The notes under the pieces are model-generated. The model saw only the letters and a program-made list of their open reading frames with translations. It ran no database searches and had not been told where the DNA came from. Both the position numbers and the translations under genes were made by a program. Shown piece after piece: positions 8,271 through 19,776 of a DNA stretch of 64,000 nucleotides. This DNA is from Arthrobacter sp. zg-Y238 (lineage in GTDB: Bacteria > Actinomycetota > Actinomycetes > Actinomycetales > Micrococcaceae), in contig NZ_JANFLU010000006.1 in NCBI RefSeq assembly GCF_024385525.1, forward strand, positions 62,001 to 126,000. The letters are read 5' to 3'. Each line of letters begins with the position of its first letter. Position 1 is the first letter of the stretch.

Positions 8271-10211
8271 TTGAGGACCATGAGGCAAAAACCTACGGAC
8301 AACAGTCGCGTTCCCAGGGAGGAAAAGCCCGTCCTGTGGCTCTGGTCGCAGTACATGCTGGACTCCCTGGCCTGGATCGTGTCCATCGGCCTCGCGCTGG
8401 TGCTGCGCTACGAACTCACGGTTGAGCAGATCAACCCGGGCGGCCTGGCCGTCTTCTGCGGCGTGGCGGTCCTTACCCAGCTGATAGTCGGCTATTCGTT
8501 TGCCCTCTACCGCGGACGCTACAGCTTCGGCAGTTTCCACGAGATGCGGCTGCTCGCGGTGGTGACGCTCATTGTCTCCGCCATCCTGGTCCTCGCAAGC
8601 GCCTTGTTCGGGCTAGTGATAGATATCCCGCGCAGCACCGGAATGATCGCCTTCCCCTTCGCCTGCCTGTTCATGGCGGCAATCCGGTACCTCAAGCGGA
8701 TGTACGTGGAGAGCAAGGCGCGGCCCGGCGAGGAAGCCCAGCGTGCCCTCGTGTACGGCGCGGGTTTCCTTGGCGGTTCCCTGGTGTCACGGATGATGAA
8801 GGATCCGGAGTCGCCGTACTACCCGGTTGGCCTGGTCGACGACGATCCGGCCAAGAAGCACCTGAGGCTGGCCACTGTTCCGGTGCTCGGCAAACTCGTA
8901 GACCTTCCCGAACTGGTGCAGCGGACCCGCGCCACGGTGCTGGTCGTGGCCATTGCCGATGTGGAAGCGAAGCAGGTTCGAGAGATTTCGGATCTCGCCG
9001 AAGGCCTGGACCTGCGCGTCCTGGTGCTTCCGCCGCTCAAGGACATGCTCTCGAAGGGCGACGGCGCCGGCCTGGGCGATTTCCGCGATGTGGCAGTCGA
9101 AGACCTCATCGGGCGCAGGCCGGTCGACATCCATGTGGACGAAGTGGCCGGCTACCTGTCCGGGAAGAAGGTCCTGGTCACGGGGGCAGGCGGTTCCATC
9201 GGCTCCGAACTCTGCCGCCAGATCACCGCCTTCAATCCCGGCGAACTGATCATGGTGGACCGGGACGAGACCGGCCTGCAGCTGACCCAGCTTTCCATCA
9301 CCGGCCGCGGCCTGCTCGACGGCCCGGACACGGTCCTGGCGGACATCCGCGACCCCGAAGCGCTGGACCGCATTTTCCGCGAACGCCGCCCCGACGTCGT
9401 TTTCCACGCCGCAGCCCTGAAGCATGTTTCCCTGCTCGAGCAGTACCCGCAGGAAGCCTGGAAGACCAATATCATCGGCACCGCGAATGTGCTGGCTGCA
9501 GCCCGCAAGGCGAACGTGCGCCACTTCGTGAACATCTCCACCGACAAGGCAGCCAACCCCACCACCGTCCTCGGCCATTCCAAGCGCGTGGCCGAAAAGC
9601 TGACTGCCTGGATGGCCCGCGCCACCGGCGAGCAGTATGTCTCCGTGCGCTTCGGCAATGTGATCGGCAGCCGGGGATCCATGTTGCCGCTCTTTAGCGA
9701 ACAGATCCGGCAGGGCGGACCGGTCACCGTGACCGACCCGGAAGTGACCCGGTTCTTCATGACAATCCCCGAGGCCTGCCAGCTGGTGATCCAGGCCGGT
9801 GCAATCGGCCGCGGGGGAGAGGTGATGATCCTGGACATGGGTGAGCCCGTGAAGATCCTCGACGTCGCCCGCCGCATGATCGCGATGTCCGGCAAGGACA
9901 TCGAAATTGTCTTCACCGGACTGCGCCAGGGCGAAAAGCTGCACGAGATCCTTGTTGGCACCGGAGAAGAGGACTCCCGTCCCCTGCATCCGAAGATCTC
10001 CCACGCCGCGGTTGCCGTGCTGGATCCCGATGAGCTGGACCTGGCCGACTGGCTGCGGCGCTGCGGGATCGAACCCGGCAGCGTGCCGACGGACGGGGCC
10101 GCAACCGACGCCGGCGAGATAGTGCGGATTCCGGGTGCCCGCCATCCCGGCGCCCCCGGTGACGCCGCGAATGAGTCCGGGGAACCCTACAGTGAACGGC
10201 GGACCGGCTGA
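8271..10211 (+). CDS. CapD/FlaA1-like UDP-sugar 4,6-dehydratase, membrane-anchored
   Basis: A 646-residue polysaccharide biosynthesis protein. Four membrane helices occupy about residues 20-140, followed by a CoA-binding-like Rossmann region (VYGAGFLGGSL, about 163) and the catalytic SDR domain with VTGAGGSIGSELC near residue 303. The STDKAANPTTVLGHSKR segment near 423-440 matches the family active-site region, and HAAALKHVSLLE is the usual companion motif. Members (WbpM, PglF, CapD) act on UDP-GlcNAc to start synthesis of deoxy or diamino sugars. TTG 8271 or ATG 8280 may be the start; neither has a well-spaced ribosome site. The stop overlaps the ATG of the next gene. Confidence 0.9.
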   Translation: MRTMRQKPTDNSRVPREEKPVLWLWSQYMLDSLAWIVSIGLALVLRYELTVEQINPGGLAVFCGVAVLTQLIVGYSFALYRGRYSFGSFHEMRLLAVVTLIVSAILVLASALFGLVIDIPRSTGMIAFPFACLFMAAIRYLKRMYVESKARPGEEAQRALVYGAGFLGGSLVSRMMKDPESPYYPVGLVDDDPAKKHLRLATVPVLGKLVDLPELVQRTRATVLVVAIADVEAKQVREISDLAEGLDLRVLVLPPLKDMLSKGDGAGLGDFRDVAVEDLIGRRPVDIHVDEVAGYLSGKKVLVTGAGGSIGSELCRQITAFNPGELIMVDRDETGLQLTQLSITGRGLLDGPDTVLADIRDPEALDRIFRERRPDVVFHAAALKHVSLLEQYPQEAWKTNIIGTANVLAAARKANVRHFVNISTDKAANPTTVLGHSKRVAEKLTAWMARATGEQYVSVRFGNVIGSRGSMLPLFSEQIRQGGPVTVTDPEVTRFFMTIPEACQLVIQAGAIGRGGEVMILDMGEPVKILDVARRMIAMSGKDIEIVFTGLRQGEKLHEILVGTGEEDSRPLHPKISHAAVAVLDPDELDLADWLRRCGIEPGSVPTDGAATDAGEIVRIPGARHPGAPGDAANESGEPYSERRTG

Positions 10212-11206
10212 TGCTTCTGGCGCTGTGCGTCGCCGCGGCTTTCCTGTCGAGCCTGCTGCTGCCCTTCCTTTTTATCCCCGTCCTGCGCCGGCTGGGTGTC
10301 CTGGACATCCCCAATGAGCGGTCCTCGCATACCAAGGCTGTCATCCGCGGGGTGGGCGGAACCACTGCCGCCGGCGTCCTGGCCGGCCTCCTGCTGGCGC
10401 TGGTGACAGGCCTGGTGGCCGTTGACCGTTCCGTGCTTGCCATCTTGATTGCCGTGATCGGCGCGGCATCCCTGCTGGGCTGGATCGAGGACTGGCGCGG
10501 CGTCTCCGTCCGGACGCGGGCGGCTACCCAGCTGGCCATCGGCCTGCTTGGCACGGCCGGCCTGGCCTGGACCATGGAGCAGAGCTGGTGGTGGGTCCCC
10601 GTCGGCGGCCTTGCAATCGCCGCCTACATCAACGTCGCCAACTTCATGGACGGCATCAACGGAATCTCCGGGCTGCACGGGCTGGTCGTGGGGGCCATGT
10701 ACTCCATCAGCGGCGTGCTGTCGGACCACCTCTGGCTGACCGTGACCGGAGCAGTGGTGGCCGCGGCGTTCGCCGCGTTCCTGCCCTGGAACCTGGGCAG
10801 GGGACAGGTCTTCCTGGGAGACGTGGGCAGCTACCTGCTGGGGTCATCAATTGCCGGTATTGCCGTTGCCGCGTTCCTGGCCGGTGTCTACGTGGAGTAC
10901 CTCCTGTTCCCGATCGTTATCTATCTGGCGGACACCTTCACCACTCTCCTGCGCCGGATGCGCCGCGGGGAGCGGTGGTACTCGGCGCACCGCCAACACG
11001 TCTACCAGCGGCTGACCGACACCGGCCTGAGCCACGTCCAGGTGTCGCTGATTGTCACCGGCTGCACTGTGGCCGTCGGAGTTACGGGGCTGCTCACCGC
11101 CGGTGCCGGTACCGGTGCCACGGTAGCCGGGGTCCTCTTCGCCGTCGCGGTCCTGGCCTTCTACCTAGCCTCGCCGCGCCTGTTCGCCCGGCGGACGGTG
11201 GCCTGA
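10211..11206 (+). CDS. WecA/MraY-family undecaprenyl-phosphate sugar-1-phosphate transferase
   Basis: A 331-residue polytopic enzyme with about ten membrane helices. The conserved cytoplasmic loops are visible: IPNERSSHTKAVIRGVGG near the N-terminus, NVANFMDGINGISG at about residues 138-151, FLGDVGSYLLG near 200 and the histidine loop HRQHVYQRL. Such enzymes move GlcNAc-1-P or a related sugar phosphate onto undecaprenyl phosphate to begin teichoic acid, arabinogalactan-like or capsule chains. The same position, before the atp operon, is held in M. tuberculosis by rfe/wecA (Rv1302). ATG 10211 shares a base with the TGA of the CapD-like gene. Confidence 0.92.
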   Translation: MLLALCVAAAFLSSLLLPFLFIPVLRRLGVLDIPNERSSHTKAVIRGVGGTTAAGVLAGLLLALVTGLVAVDRSVLAILIAVIGAASLLGWIEDWRGVSVRTRAATQLAIGLLGTAGLAWTMEQSWWWVPVGGLAIAAYINVANFMDGINGISGLHGLVVGAMYSISGVLSDHLWLTVTGAVVAAAFAAFLPWNLGRGQVFLGDVGSYLLGSSIAGIAVAAFLAGVYVEYLLFPIVIYLADTFTTLLRRMRRGERWYSAHRQHVYQRLTDTGLSHVQVSLIVTGCTVAVGVTGLLTAGAGTGATVAGVLFAVAVLAFYLASPRLFARRTVA

Positions 11207-11250
11207 CCAGGGGCGGCGCACGCCCTGCCGGGGACGTCTTCTATGTACTG

Positions 11251-11256
11251 TAGAAT
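11251..11256 (+). promoter_or_regulatory. candidate -10 of the atp operon
   Basis: TAGAAT at 11251-11256 lies about 76 nt before the start of the first AtpI-like gene in a GC-rich gap. No convincing -35 is seen at the usual distance. This would give the atp genes a promoter separate from the glycan genes upstream. Confidence 0.4.
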
Positions 11257-11332
11257 TCAAGGGTCGCGGTAGCCCGCCCCGTCACGAAGCCCTCCGGCTC
11301 CAGCAAAACCAGCAAGGAAGATTGCCTCCACC

Positions 11333-11815
11333 ATGAGATCCGCAGACGGTACCCGCCCCGGCGGATACCTGACCCCCTCCGGGCCAACGAAGGCCCCCTG
11401 GCTGGGGATCCTCGGGAAGGCCCTTGCCGTGACCGGCTCCGCCGCAGTCCTGGCGGCAGTCGCGGCGGCTCTCACGACGGACCTGTTTGCAGCGGCGAGC
11501 TCCCTTCTGGGCTGGTTCCTCATTGCCGCATTCTTCGGAATCAGCCTCCTGGTCGGCCACGTCGTCGGACGTAGCAATCCCTCCGGAGCCATCGGAATGT
11601 TCGCGGTTACCTATGCCATAAAGGTTGTGGGCTTTGCCGTCATTCTTTTCGGGCTCGGAACACCTGTTTGGCTGCACCGGGAATGGTTTGCCCTGACTGC
11701 CGTTGGCGCCGTGGTCCTTTGGCAGGCAGCGGAAATCCGTGCCTTCTCGAGGACCCGTCACCTGATTTACAACGATGCTGACGATTCCAGTCCCCAAGGA
11801 GGCGCAAATGCCTAA
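11333..11815 (+). CDS. ATP synthase protein I-like membrane protein
   Basis: A 160-residue protein with four predicted membrane segments (about residues 28-48, 55-77, 90-112 and 116-136) and a hydrophilic tail. Position and size match the Rv1303 product that precedes atpB in mycobacteria, which is an AtpI homologue; AtpI-type proteins are thought to help assemble the c ring and aid Mg2+ uptake. Sequence similarity alone is too weak for certainty. The start is ATG 11333. Its last codons overlap the next gene by 8 bp. Confidence 0.75.
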   Translation: MRSADGTRPGGYLTPSGPTKAPWLGILGKALAVTGSAAVLAAVAAALTTDLFAAASSLLGWFLIAAFFGISLLVGHVVGRSNPSGAIGMFAVTYAIKVVGFAVILFGLGTPVWLHREWFALTAVGAVVLWQAAEIRAFSRTRHLIYNDADDSSPQGGANA

Positions 11816-12083
11816 GAATCGGCCCTCGTCCGGCCCTGCGGCGTTCCAGGAACCGTCCTCCCGGCGGCGCGCTCTGCTCCAGTATGTCCTTGCGGGAATC
11901 ATCGCCCTGGGTTTGATAGGGTGGAGCCTGGATAGTCTCCTGGGAACTCGCTGGATTTTACCGGCCGGTATCGTTCTGGGCGCGGTCAGTGGCTACTATG
12001 TGGCCTCCGCGCACAGGCGCACCTCGGGTGCAGACCGACCCGTCACGGGCGGAAAACAGCCGGATACGGATAAATCGAATTGA
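11808..12083 (+). CDS. AtpZ/AtpI-type small membrane protein
   Basis: A 91-residue protein starting at ATG 11808 behind a strong AAGGAGG, overlapping the previous stop. It has two hydrophobic segments (about residues 25-45 and 52-70) with a basic N-terminus and hydrophilic C-terminus, the layout of AtpZ. AtpZ partners AtpI at the head of atp operons. Having both a four-helix and a two-helix protein here fits that pairing. A weak hairpin follows at about 12102-12124, before atpB. Confidence 0.7.
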   Translation: MPKNRPSSGPAAFQEPSSRRRALLQYVLAGIIALGLIGWSLDSLLGTRWILPAGIVLGAVSGYYVASAHRRTSGADRPVTGGKQPDTDKSN

Positions 12084-12168
12084 TTTCACAAAACCGAATT
12101 AATGGGCGCACATCATGCGTGCCCACCAATGATATGCCCAACGATGGACACAGCAGAGAGGAAACGCG

Positions 12169-12972
12169 TTGATCGCGCTTGCGCTTCCCGCCTCCAATGA
12201 CGAGGGATTCGTCGCACCTACCCTCGAAGACATGCACCTCCCTGAGATCCTTCCCTGGGGCGCCGAAAGCGGTGAAGGATTCGGAAAGCAGATGCTGCTT
12301 ATCCTCCTTTCCGTCATCCTTATCGGGTGGTTCTTCGTAGCCGCAGCCCGCAAGGGCCAGATGGTCCCGGGCCGGCTGCAGTTCCTGGGCGAATGGAGCT
12401 ATAACTTCGTCCGCAACTCGATCGGCCGGGACATCATCGGTGAAAAGGACTTCCGGTCCTTCACTCCGCTGCTGTTCGCGCTGTTCTTCTTCATCCTGAT
12501 CAACAACCTGTGGGGCACCATCCCGCTGGCCCAGCTGCCGACCACGTCGCACGTGGGCACGGCCTATGCACTGGCCGCGATTGTCTACTTCACCTGGATT
12601 ATCGTCGGGATCCGGAAGCACGGTCTGGGTTACTTCAAGTTCGCCACCGTCCCGTCCGGCGTGCCGATGGCCATCCTGCCCCTCGTGGTGCTGATCGAAA
12701 TCATCTCCACCTTCCTGGTCCGTCCGATCACGCACAGCCTGCGACTCTTCGCGACCATGCTGTCGGGCCACCTCATCATCATGCTTGCCGGCAGCGGAAC
12801 CGCGTTCCTGCTGCTCGAGGCTGAAGGACTGTTGAAGCCGCTGGGTGCGCTCACCCTGGTAGGCGGCGTCGCCATGTTCCTGTTCGAAGTTTTGATCCAG
12901 GTCCTGCAGGCCTACGTCTTTACCCTGCTGACCGCGATCTACATCCAAGGCTCCCTGGCCGAGGAACACTAA
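12169..12972 (+). CDS. atpB: F0F1 ATP synthase subunit a
   Basis: Subunit a forms the proton half-channels against the c ring. The 267-residue product has five to six membrane helices and the essential arginine in the helix reading PITHSLRLFATMLSGH, which is strongly conserved. It starts at TTG 12169 after AGAGAGGAAA. It is the first structural gene of the atp operon and lies 72 nt before atpE. Confidence 0.97.
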   Translation: MIALALPASNDEGFVAPTLEDMHLPEILPWGAESGEGFGKQMLLILLSVILIGWFFVAAARKGQMVPGRLQFLGEWSYNFVRNSIGRDIIGEKDFRSFTPLLFALFFFILINNLWGTIPLAQLPTTSHVGTAYALAAIVYFTWIIVGIRKHGLGYFKFATVPSGVPMAILPLVVLIEIISTFLVRPITHSLRLFATMLSGHLIIMLAGSGTAFLLLEAEGLLKPLGALTLVGGVAMFLFEVLIQVLQAYVFTLLTAIYIQGSLAEEH

Positions 12973-13044
12973 ACCTCCCCTCACCGGGGAACCCCCTGAA
13001 CCATGCAACCTGCCCAATGGGCATCTTGAAAGGAACAAAACCAA

Positions 13045-13266
13045 ATGACTGGTGTTTTGGATATCGAAGGCAACATCAACCTCGTCGGCTACGGCCTGTC
13101 CGCTATCGGCGGCGCCATCGGCGTGGGCCTGGTCTTCGCGGCCTACATCAACGGCGTTGCCCGCCAGCCTGAAGCGCAGCGCGTTCTTCAGCCGATCGCC
13201 TTCCTGGGCCTGGCGCTGACCGAAGCACTGGCTATCCTTGGTCTGGTTTTCGCGTTCGTTCTCTAA
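13045..13266 (+). CDS. atpE: F0F1 ATP synthase subunit c
   Basis: The 73-residue c subunit has two membrane helices joined by the polar loop [10 protein letters not shown]. The proton-binding carboxylate is the Glu in [12 protein letters not shown] (about residue 60). No sodium-type Gln/Ser ligand set is evident, so proton coupling is expected. The leader is A-rich, with AAAGGAACAAAACCAA before ATG 13045, and a small hairpin TGCCC/GGGCA just upstream, consistent with high translation for the most abundant subunit. Confidence 0.97.
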   Translation: MTGVLDIEGNINLVGYGLSAIGGAIGVGLVFAAYINGVARQPEAQRVLQPIAFLGLALTEALAILGLVFAFVL

Positions 13267-13295
13267 CTTCAGCGCGTATTTTCCTAACCAAGTAG

Positions 13296-13858
<563 letters not shown>

Positions 13859-13859
<1 letters not shown>

Positions 13860-14674
13860 TGGCAGGTATATCGAGCGAGTCACTGGCCGCGGCGCAGGAG
13901 AAGCTGGAAGCAAAGCTTCCCGGCGCAACCCTGACCCTGGCCGAGGAACTCTTTGGAATTCTGGGCCTGCTGGACAGCGACGCTGGACTTATGCGTGCCC
14001 TGACGGATCCGGCTCGTGAAGCCTCTGCCAAGGCAGCCCTGGTCTCCAAGCTGGTCGGCGGCAAGGTTTCGGCCGACGCTGAGCAGCTGGTTGCTTCTCT
14101 GGTGGAGTCCCGGTGGCGCACTTCGCGTGACCTGGGCGATGCCCTTGAAACCCTGGGTGCAACGGTTGTCTCCGCTGTCGCGGAGAACAAGGGTCCCGGC
14201 CTGGCCGGCCTTGAAGCACTGGAAAGCGATTTGTTCCGCTTCAACCAGACCGTTGCAGCCAACCACGAGGTGCAGCGTGCCCTGCAGGAACCGCAGGCAT
14301 CGGCCGAGGCCAAGTCCGTACTGGCGCAGAAGCTGGTACCGGGCATGGGCGCCGAAGCAAAGGTGCTGGTCACGCAGGCAGTAACCGCCCCGCGCGGCCT
14401 GCGTCCTGCAGCACTGGTCAACCGTTTCATGGAACTGGTAGCCGGTCGCCAGCAGCGGTGGATTGCAGAAGTGCAGTCCAGCCGCCCGCTGACGCAGGAA
14501 CAGCAAAAGCGTCTGCAGTCCTCTCTCAACGGACTGTATGGCCGCGAGCTGAAGATCAACGTCAACGTGGACCCGGCGATTCTCGGCGGCATTCGTGTCA
14601 CAGTGGGGGATGAAGTAGTTGATTCCACCGTTACGACGCGCCTGACTGAACTTCGCCGAAAGCTCGCTGTCTAG
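13859..14674 (+). CDS. atpH: F0F1 ATP synthase subunit delta
   Basis: Delta (OSCP) joins the b stalk to the top of F1. At 271 residues it is about 90 residues longer than E. coli delta, which is usual for Actinobacteria. The C-terminal family signature lies in [26 protein letters not shown]. It begins with an ATG overlapping the atpF stop. A terminator-like hairpin with a short U run follows before atpA. Confidence 0.95.
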
Positions 14675-14680
14675 TCACCT

Positions 14681-14710
14681 TGATGGCCCTAGAAGGCCGT
14701 CAGAATTTTT
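14681..14710 (+). terminator. terminator-like hairpin between atpH and atpA
   Basis: Arms TGATGGCC (14681-14688) and GGCCGTCA (14695-14702) with one G-T pair enclose a 6-nt loop and are followed by GAATTTTT. This is the shape of an intrinsic terminator, yet it sits in the middle of the atp operon, 7 nt after the atpH stop and about 65 nt before atpA. It may be an attenuator or a processing site. Confidence 0.6.
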
Positions 14711-14774
14711 GAGAACCAATCACGGTCATCGGCTTTTACGCGATGATCACAACATAGGAGAGCAGGGACTGCAG

Positions 14775-16412
14775 ATGGCCGAATTGACCATCAACGCCGA
14801 CGACGTCCGTAATGCGTTGAACGAATTCGCGGCGTCCTACGAACCCGGAAACGCAGAGCGCGTTGAAGTTGGCCGCGTAACAACCGCCAGCGACGGCATT
14901 GCCCGTGTGGAGGGCCTGCCCTCCGTTATGGCGAATGAGCTGCTTCGGTTTGAGGACGGCACGCTGGGCCTCGCCCAGAACCTTGACACCCGTGAAATCG
15001 GTGTCGTAGTACTTGGCGATTTCGCCGGTATTGAAGAAGGCCAGGAAGTTCACCGCACCGGTGAAGTCCTGTCCGTACCCGTAGGCGACGCCTTCCTGGG
15101 CCGCGTTGTCGACCCGCTGGGCGAGCCGATGGATGACCTCGGCCCGATCGCCGCTGAGGCGCGCCGTGCACTGGAACTCCAGGCACCGGGCGTTACCCAG
15201 CGCAAGTCGGTTCACGAGCCGCTTCAGACCGGCCTCAAGGCAATCGACGCCATGATCCCGATCGGCCGCGGCCAGCGCCAGCTGATCATCGGTGACCGCA
15301 AGACGGGTAAGACCGCCATTGCCGTTGACACCATCCTGAACCAGAAGGCCAACTGGGATTCCGGCGACGTCCAGAAGCAGGTTCGCTGCATCTACGTAGC
15401 CATCGGCCAGAAGGCTTCCACGATCGCTGAAATCAAGCGCACGCTGGAAGACAAGGGCGCCATGGAGTACACCACGATCGTGGCCTCCCCGGCATCCGAC
15501 CCCGCCGGCTTCAAGTACCTGGCACCGTACGCCGGCTCGGCCATCGGCCAGCACTGGATGTACGGCGGCAAGCACGTCCTGATCATCTTTGATGATCTGT
15601 CGAAGCAGGCTGAAGCCTACCGCGCCGTGTCGCTGCTGCTGCGCCGCCCGCCGGGACGCGAAGCCTACCCGGGCGACGTCTTCTACTTGCACTCCCGCCT
15701 GCTGGAGCGTTGCGCCAAGCTCTCCGACGAGCTCGGTGCCGGCTCGATGACCGGTCTACCGATCATCGAAACCAAGGCAAATGACGTCTCGGCCTACATT
15801 CCGACCAACGTTATTTCCATCACCGACGGCCAGATCTTCCTCCAGTCGGACCTCTTCAACGCCAACCAGCGCCCCGCCGTCGACGTCGGTATCTCCGTCT
15901 CGCGCGTCGGTGGTGCTGCACAGCAGAAGGCCATGAAGAAGGTCTCCGGTACGTTGAAGCTGGAACTGGCCCAGTACCGCGACATGCAGGCATTCGCCAT
16001 GTTTGCCTCGGACCTGGATGCCGCTTCGCGCCAGCAGCTGACCCGCGGTGCACGCCTGATGGAACTGCTCAAGCAGGGCCAGTACGCCCCGTACCCGGTG
16101 GAAGACCAGGTGGTCTCCATCTGGATGGGCACCAACGGCTACCTGGATGACGTCCCCGTAGAGGACGTCCGCCGCTTCGAGTCCGAGTTCCTGGAACACG
16201 TACGCCACTCCTCGTCCGTCATGACCGTCCTGGCCGAGACGAACAAGCTCGAGGATTCCACGGTTGATGAGATGAAGAGCCTCATCACCAAGTTCAAGCA
16301 GGGTTTCTTCGGCGAAGGTGACGACCGCATGGTCGCCGCCGGCAACGAAGCTACCTCCGCCTTGGACGAGGACGCCGTAGACCAGGAAAAGATCGTCAAG
16401 CAGAAGCGCTAG
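14775..16412 (+). CDS. atpA: F0F1 ATP synthase subunit alpha
   Basis: Alpha is the non-catalytic nucleotide-binding subunit of the F1 head. I start it at ATG 14775 ([10 protein letters not shown]), behind AGGAGAGCAGGG, giving 545 residues; an in-frame ATG at 14709 lies in the leader hairpin zone. Walker [10 protein letters not shown] is near residues 172-180 and the alpha signature [20 protein letters not shown] is complete. The gene begins a second half of the operon after a 100-nt gap that contains a terminator-like hairpin. Confidence 0.97.
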   Translation: MAELTINADDVRNALNEFAASYEPGNAERVEVGRVTTASDGIARVEGLPSVMANELLRFEDGTLGLAQNLDTREIGVVVLGDFAGIEEGQEVHRTGEVLSVPVGDAFLGRVVDPLGEPMDDLGPIAAEARRALELQAPGVTQRKSVHEPLQTGLKAIDAMIPIGRGQRQLIIGDRKTGKTAIAVDTILNQKANWDSGDVQKQVRCIYVAIGQKASTIAEIKRTLEDKGAMEYTTIVASPASDPAGFKYLAPYAGSAIGQHWMYGGKHVLIIFDDLSKQAEAYRAVSLLLRRPPGREAYPGDVFYLHSRLLERCAKLSDELGAGSMTGLPIIETKANDVSAYIPTNVISITDGQIFLQSDLFNANQRPAVDVGISVSRVGGAAQQKAMKKVSGTLKLELAQYRDMQAFAMFASDLDAASRQQLTRGARLMELLKQGQYAPYPVEDQVVSIWMGTNGYLDDVPVEDVRRFESEFLEHVRHSSSVMTVLAETNKLEDSTVDEMKSLITKFKQGFFGEGDDRMVAAGNEATSALDEDAVDQEKIVKQKR

Positions 16413-16422
16413 CGGCTTTGAA

Positions 16423-16457
16423 GTTCCGCTGCCGGGCCCTGGGTCCGGCAGCGGAAC
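16423..16457 (+). terminator. stable hairpin between atpA and atpG
   Basis: Perfect 13-bp arms GTTCCGCTGCCGG (16423-16435) and CCGGCAGCGGAAC (16445-16457) with a 9-nt loop lie 10 nt after the atpA stop. There is no U run, so it is more likely an mRNA stability or processing element that protects the alpha message than a full terminator. It lies inside the operon. Confidence 0.55.
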
Positions 16458-16511
16458 CTTAGGCCATTGCCTTAGCCCCTAGCTTCAACGCTAGGAACTG
16501 AAAGGAAGAGT

Positions 16512-17405
16512 ATGGGAGCCCAAATTCGGGTCTACCGCCAGAAGATCGCGTCGACCACGTCGATGCAGAAGATCTTCAAGGCGATGGAGCTGATTGCTGC
16601 CTCTCGCATTGGAAAGGCGCGCACCCGTGTGGCTGCGTCACTGCCTTACTCCAATGCGATCACCCGTGCCGTTTCTGCTGTGGCATCCCAGTCGGAGATC
16701 GATCATCCGCTGACCACCGAACCGGAGCAGATCCGGCGCGCAGCCGTGGTCATCATGACCTCCGACCGCGGTCTTGCCGGATCGTACTCCGCCGGTGTCC
16801 TCAAGCAGGGCGAAGCACTCAATGAATTGCTCCGTGACGAGGGCAAGGAAGTTAAGACCTACCTTGTTGGACGCAAGGGGCAGGCGTACTACGAATTCCG
16901 GAACCGTTCAGTAGAACGGGTCTGGACCGGCGGTACCGACGCACCCGAGTTCGAAACAGCCCGTGAAATCGGCAAGGCACTCCTCGATGACTTCAACACG
17001 GCCTACGAAGACGGCGGCGTGGACGAAATCCACATCGTCTACACGCGCTTCAAGTCCATGGTTATTCAGGAACCTGCGGTCATCCGACTGCTGCCGCTGG
17101 AGGTAGTGGAGGAAGAAGCCCAGTCAAACGCTGAGTTCCTGCCTCTCTACGAATACGAGCCCGAGCCGGAAAAGGTCCTGGACGCACTGCTGCCGCGCTA
17201 CATCGAGTCGCGCATCTTCGCAGCCATGCTCCAGGCCGCCGCTTCCGAGCTTGCTGCCCGCCAGCGCGCCATGAAGGCCGCAGGGGACAACGCCACGGAC
17301 CTGATCAAGAAGTACACGCGACTTCGCAACAACGCCCGTCAGGCCGAAATCACCCAGGAACTTTCCGAGATCGTCGCCGGTGCGGACGCGCTCAGCGCCT
17401 CCTAG
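16512..17405 (+). CDS. atpG: F0F1 ATP synthase subunit gamma
   Basis: Gamma is the central rotor shaft of F1. The 297-residue product has the N-terminal helix [14 protein letters not shown] that inserts in the alpha/beta hexamer and the conserved C-terminal helix with [21 protein letters not shown] 16512 follows GAAAGGAAGAG. It sits between atpA and atpD in the usual F1 order. Confidence 0.96.
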   Translation: MGAQIRVYRQKIASTTSMQKIFKAMELIAASRIGKARTRVAASLPYSNAITRAVSAVASQSEIDHPLTTEPEQIRRAAVVIMTSDRGLAGSYSAGVLKQGEALNELLRDEGKEVKTYLVGRKGQAYYEFRNRSVERVWTGGTDAPEFETAREIGKALLDDFNTAYEDGGVDEIHIVYTRFKSMVIQEPAVIRLLPLEVVEEEAQSNAEFLPLYEYEPEPEKVLDALLPRYIESRIFAAMLQAAASELAARQRAMKAAGDNATDLIKKYTRLRNNARQAEITQELSEIVAGADALSAS

Positions 17406-17464
17406 CCTGCCCCGCTCGAAGATAAGTTCAAACGCATAAAAAACTTAGTCCACACGCCATCTAA

Positions 17465-18946
<1,482 letters not shown>

Positions 18947-18951
18947 GCCCC

Positions 18952-19245
18952 ATGGCGGACGCTGCTGAACTCGAAGTTGAGATTGTTGCTGCCGACCACT
19001 TCGTGTGGTCGGGAGCGGCAAAGATGGTCAAGGCCCGCACCAGCGACGGCGAGATCGGGATCCTTCCCGGGCACTCACCGGTGCTGGCCATCCTGGCAGA
19101 GGGCGGACTGGCCATCGAACCGGTGTCCGGTTCCCGCATTGAGGTAAGCGTCGACGGCGGATTCTTCTCCGTCGACAACAACCGGGTGGTCATCGTGGCG
19201 GACAATGCCAAGGTGACCAACGAAGCAACCGCCGGGACCCGCTGA
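18952..19245 (+). CDS. atpC: F0F1 ATP synthase subunit epsilon
   Basis: Epsilon regulates rotation and seals the shaft. The product is 97 residues from ATG 18952, or 100 from GTG 18943, which overlaps the atpD stop as GTGA. It has the N-terminal beta-sandwich domain (VEIVAADHFVWSG, GEIGILPGHSPVLAIL) but almost none of the C-terminal helical hairpin of E. coli epsilon. Short epsilon subunits are known in several Actinobacteria, and loss of the helices would remove the ATP-sensing brake. Confidence 0.93.
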   Translation: MADAAELEVEIVAADHFVWSGAAKMVKARTSDGEIGILPGHSPVLAILAEGGLAIEPVSGSRIEVSVDGGFFSVDNNRVVIVADNAKVTNEATAGTR

Positions 19246-19254
19246 CTCCTTCCG

Positions 19255-19683
19255 ATGGACAGCTCCTATGTGTTCATTGCGTTGGCCGCCCTCTTCGGGC
19301 TGCTCGTCCTTGCAGTAGTGCTCTTCGGGGTGCGCCGCAGCCAGCTGCGGCGCGCCCTGGGGACCTTCGATGCCTCCATCTGCCTCCCCCCTGCGGGGTG
19401 GCGGATGGGGGTTTGCCGTTATACGGACACCCATTTGGAATGGCTGCGCCTGGTCTCGCTGAGCCCGCGTCCGCCGTACCGTTTCCTGCGCAGTTCGCTG
19501 GAGATGGCCGGCTGGCGGGAGCCCACTGAAGCCGAGCGTGCGCGTATCCAGCCCGGTGCCGTCGTCGTCAGCTTGAACTACCAGGGCAGCATCATCCTGG
19601 TGGCCATGAAATACGAGGCCTATACGGGCTTGTCTTCATGGGTGGAAGCCGGCCCCGTGGTCGGCATCGGTACCTGGCGCTAG
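19255..19683 (+). CDS. DUF2550 family membrane protein
   Basis: A 142-residue protein with one N-terminal membrane helix (about residues 5-25) and a soluble domain rich in aromatic residues. Family DUF2550 proteins directly follow atpC in many Actinobacteria (Rv1312 in M. tuberculosis), and this gene has that place, 9 bp after atpC. The function is unknown. A strong intrinsic terminator follows, so it is the last gene of the atp transcript. Confidence 0.85.
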   Translation: MDSSYVFIALAALFGLLVLAVVLFGVRRSQLRRALGTFDASICLPPAGWRMGVCRYTDTHLEWLRLVSLSPRPPYRFLRSSLEMAGWREPTEAERARIQPGAVVVSLNYQGSIILVAMKYEAYTGLSSWVEAGPVVGIGTWR

Positions 19684-19715
19684 ACGCCGGGCCGGCAGGA
19701 AAAAGCTTTGCTTAG

Positions 19716-19747
19716 AAGGCACAGGGAATTGTCCCTGTGCCTTTTTT
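19716..19747 (+). terminator. intrinsic terminator of the atp operon
   Basis: Arms AAGGCACAGGGA (19716-19727) and TCCCTGTGCCTT (19732-19743) with loop ATTG are followed by a run of six T. This is a canonical rho-independent terminator after the DUF2550 gene. Confidence 0.92.
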
Positions 19748-19776
19748 GCTGCCCGCGGGTGCCTGTCCCGTCCGCC

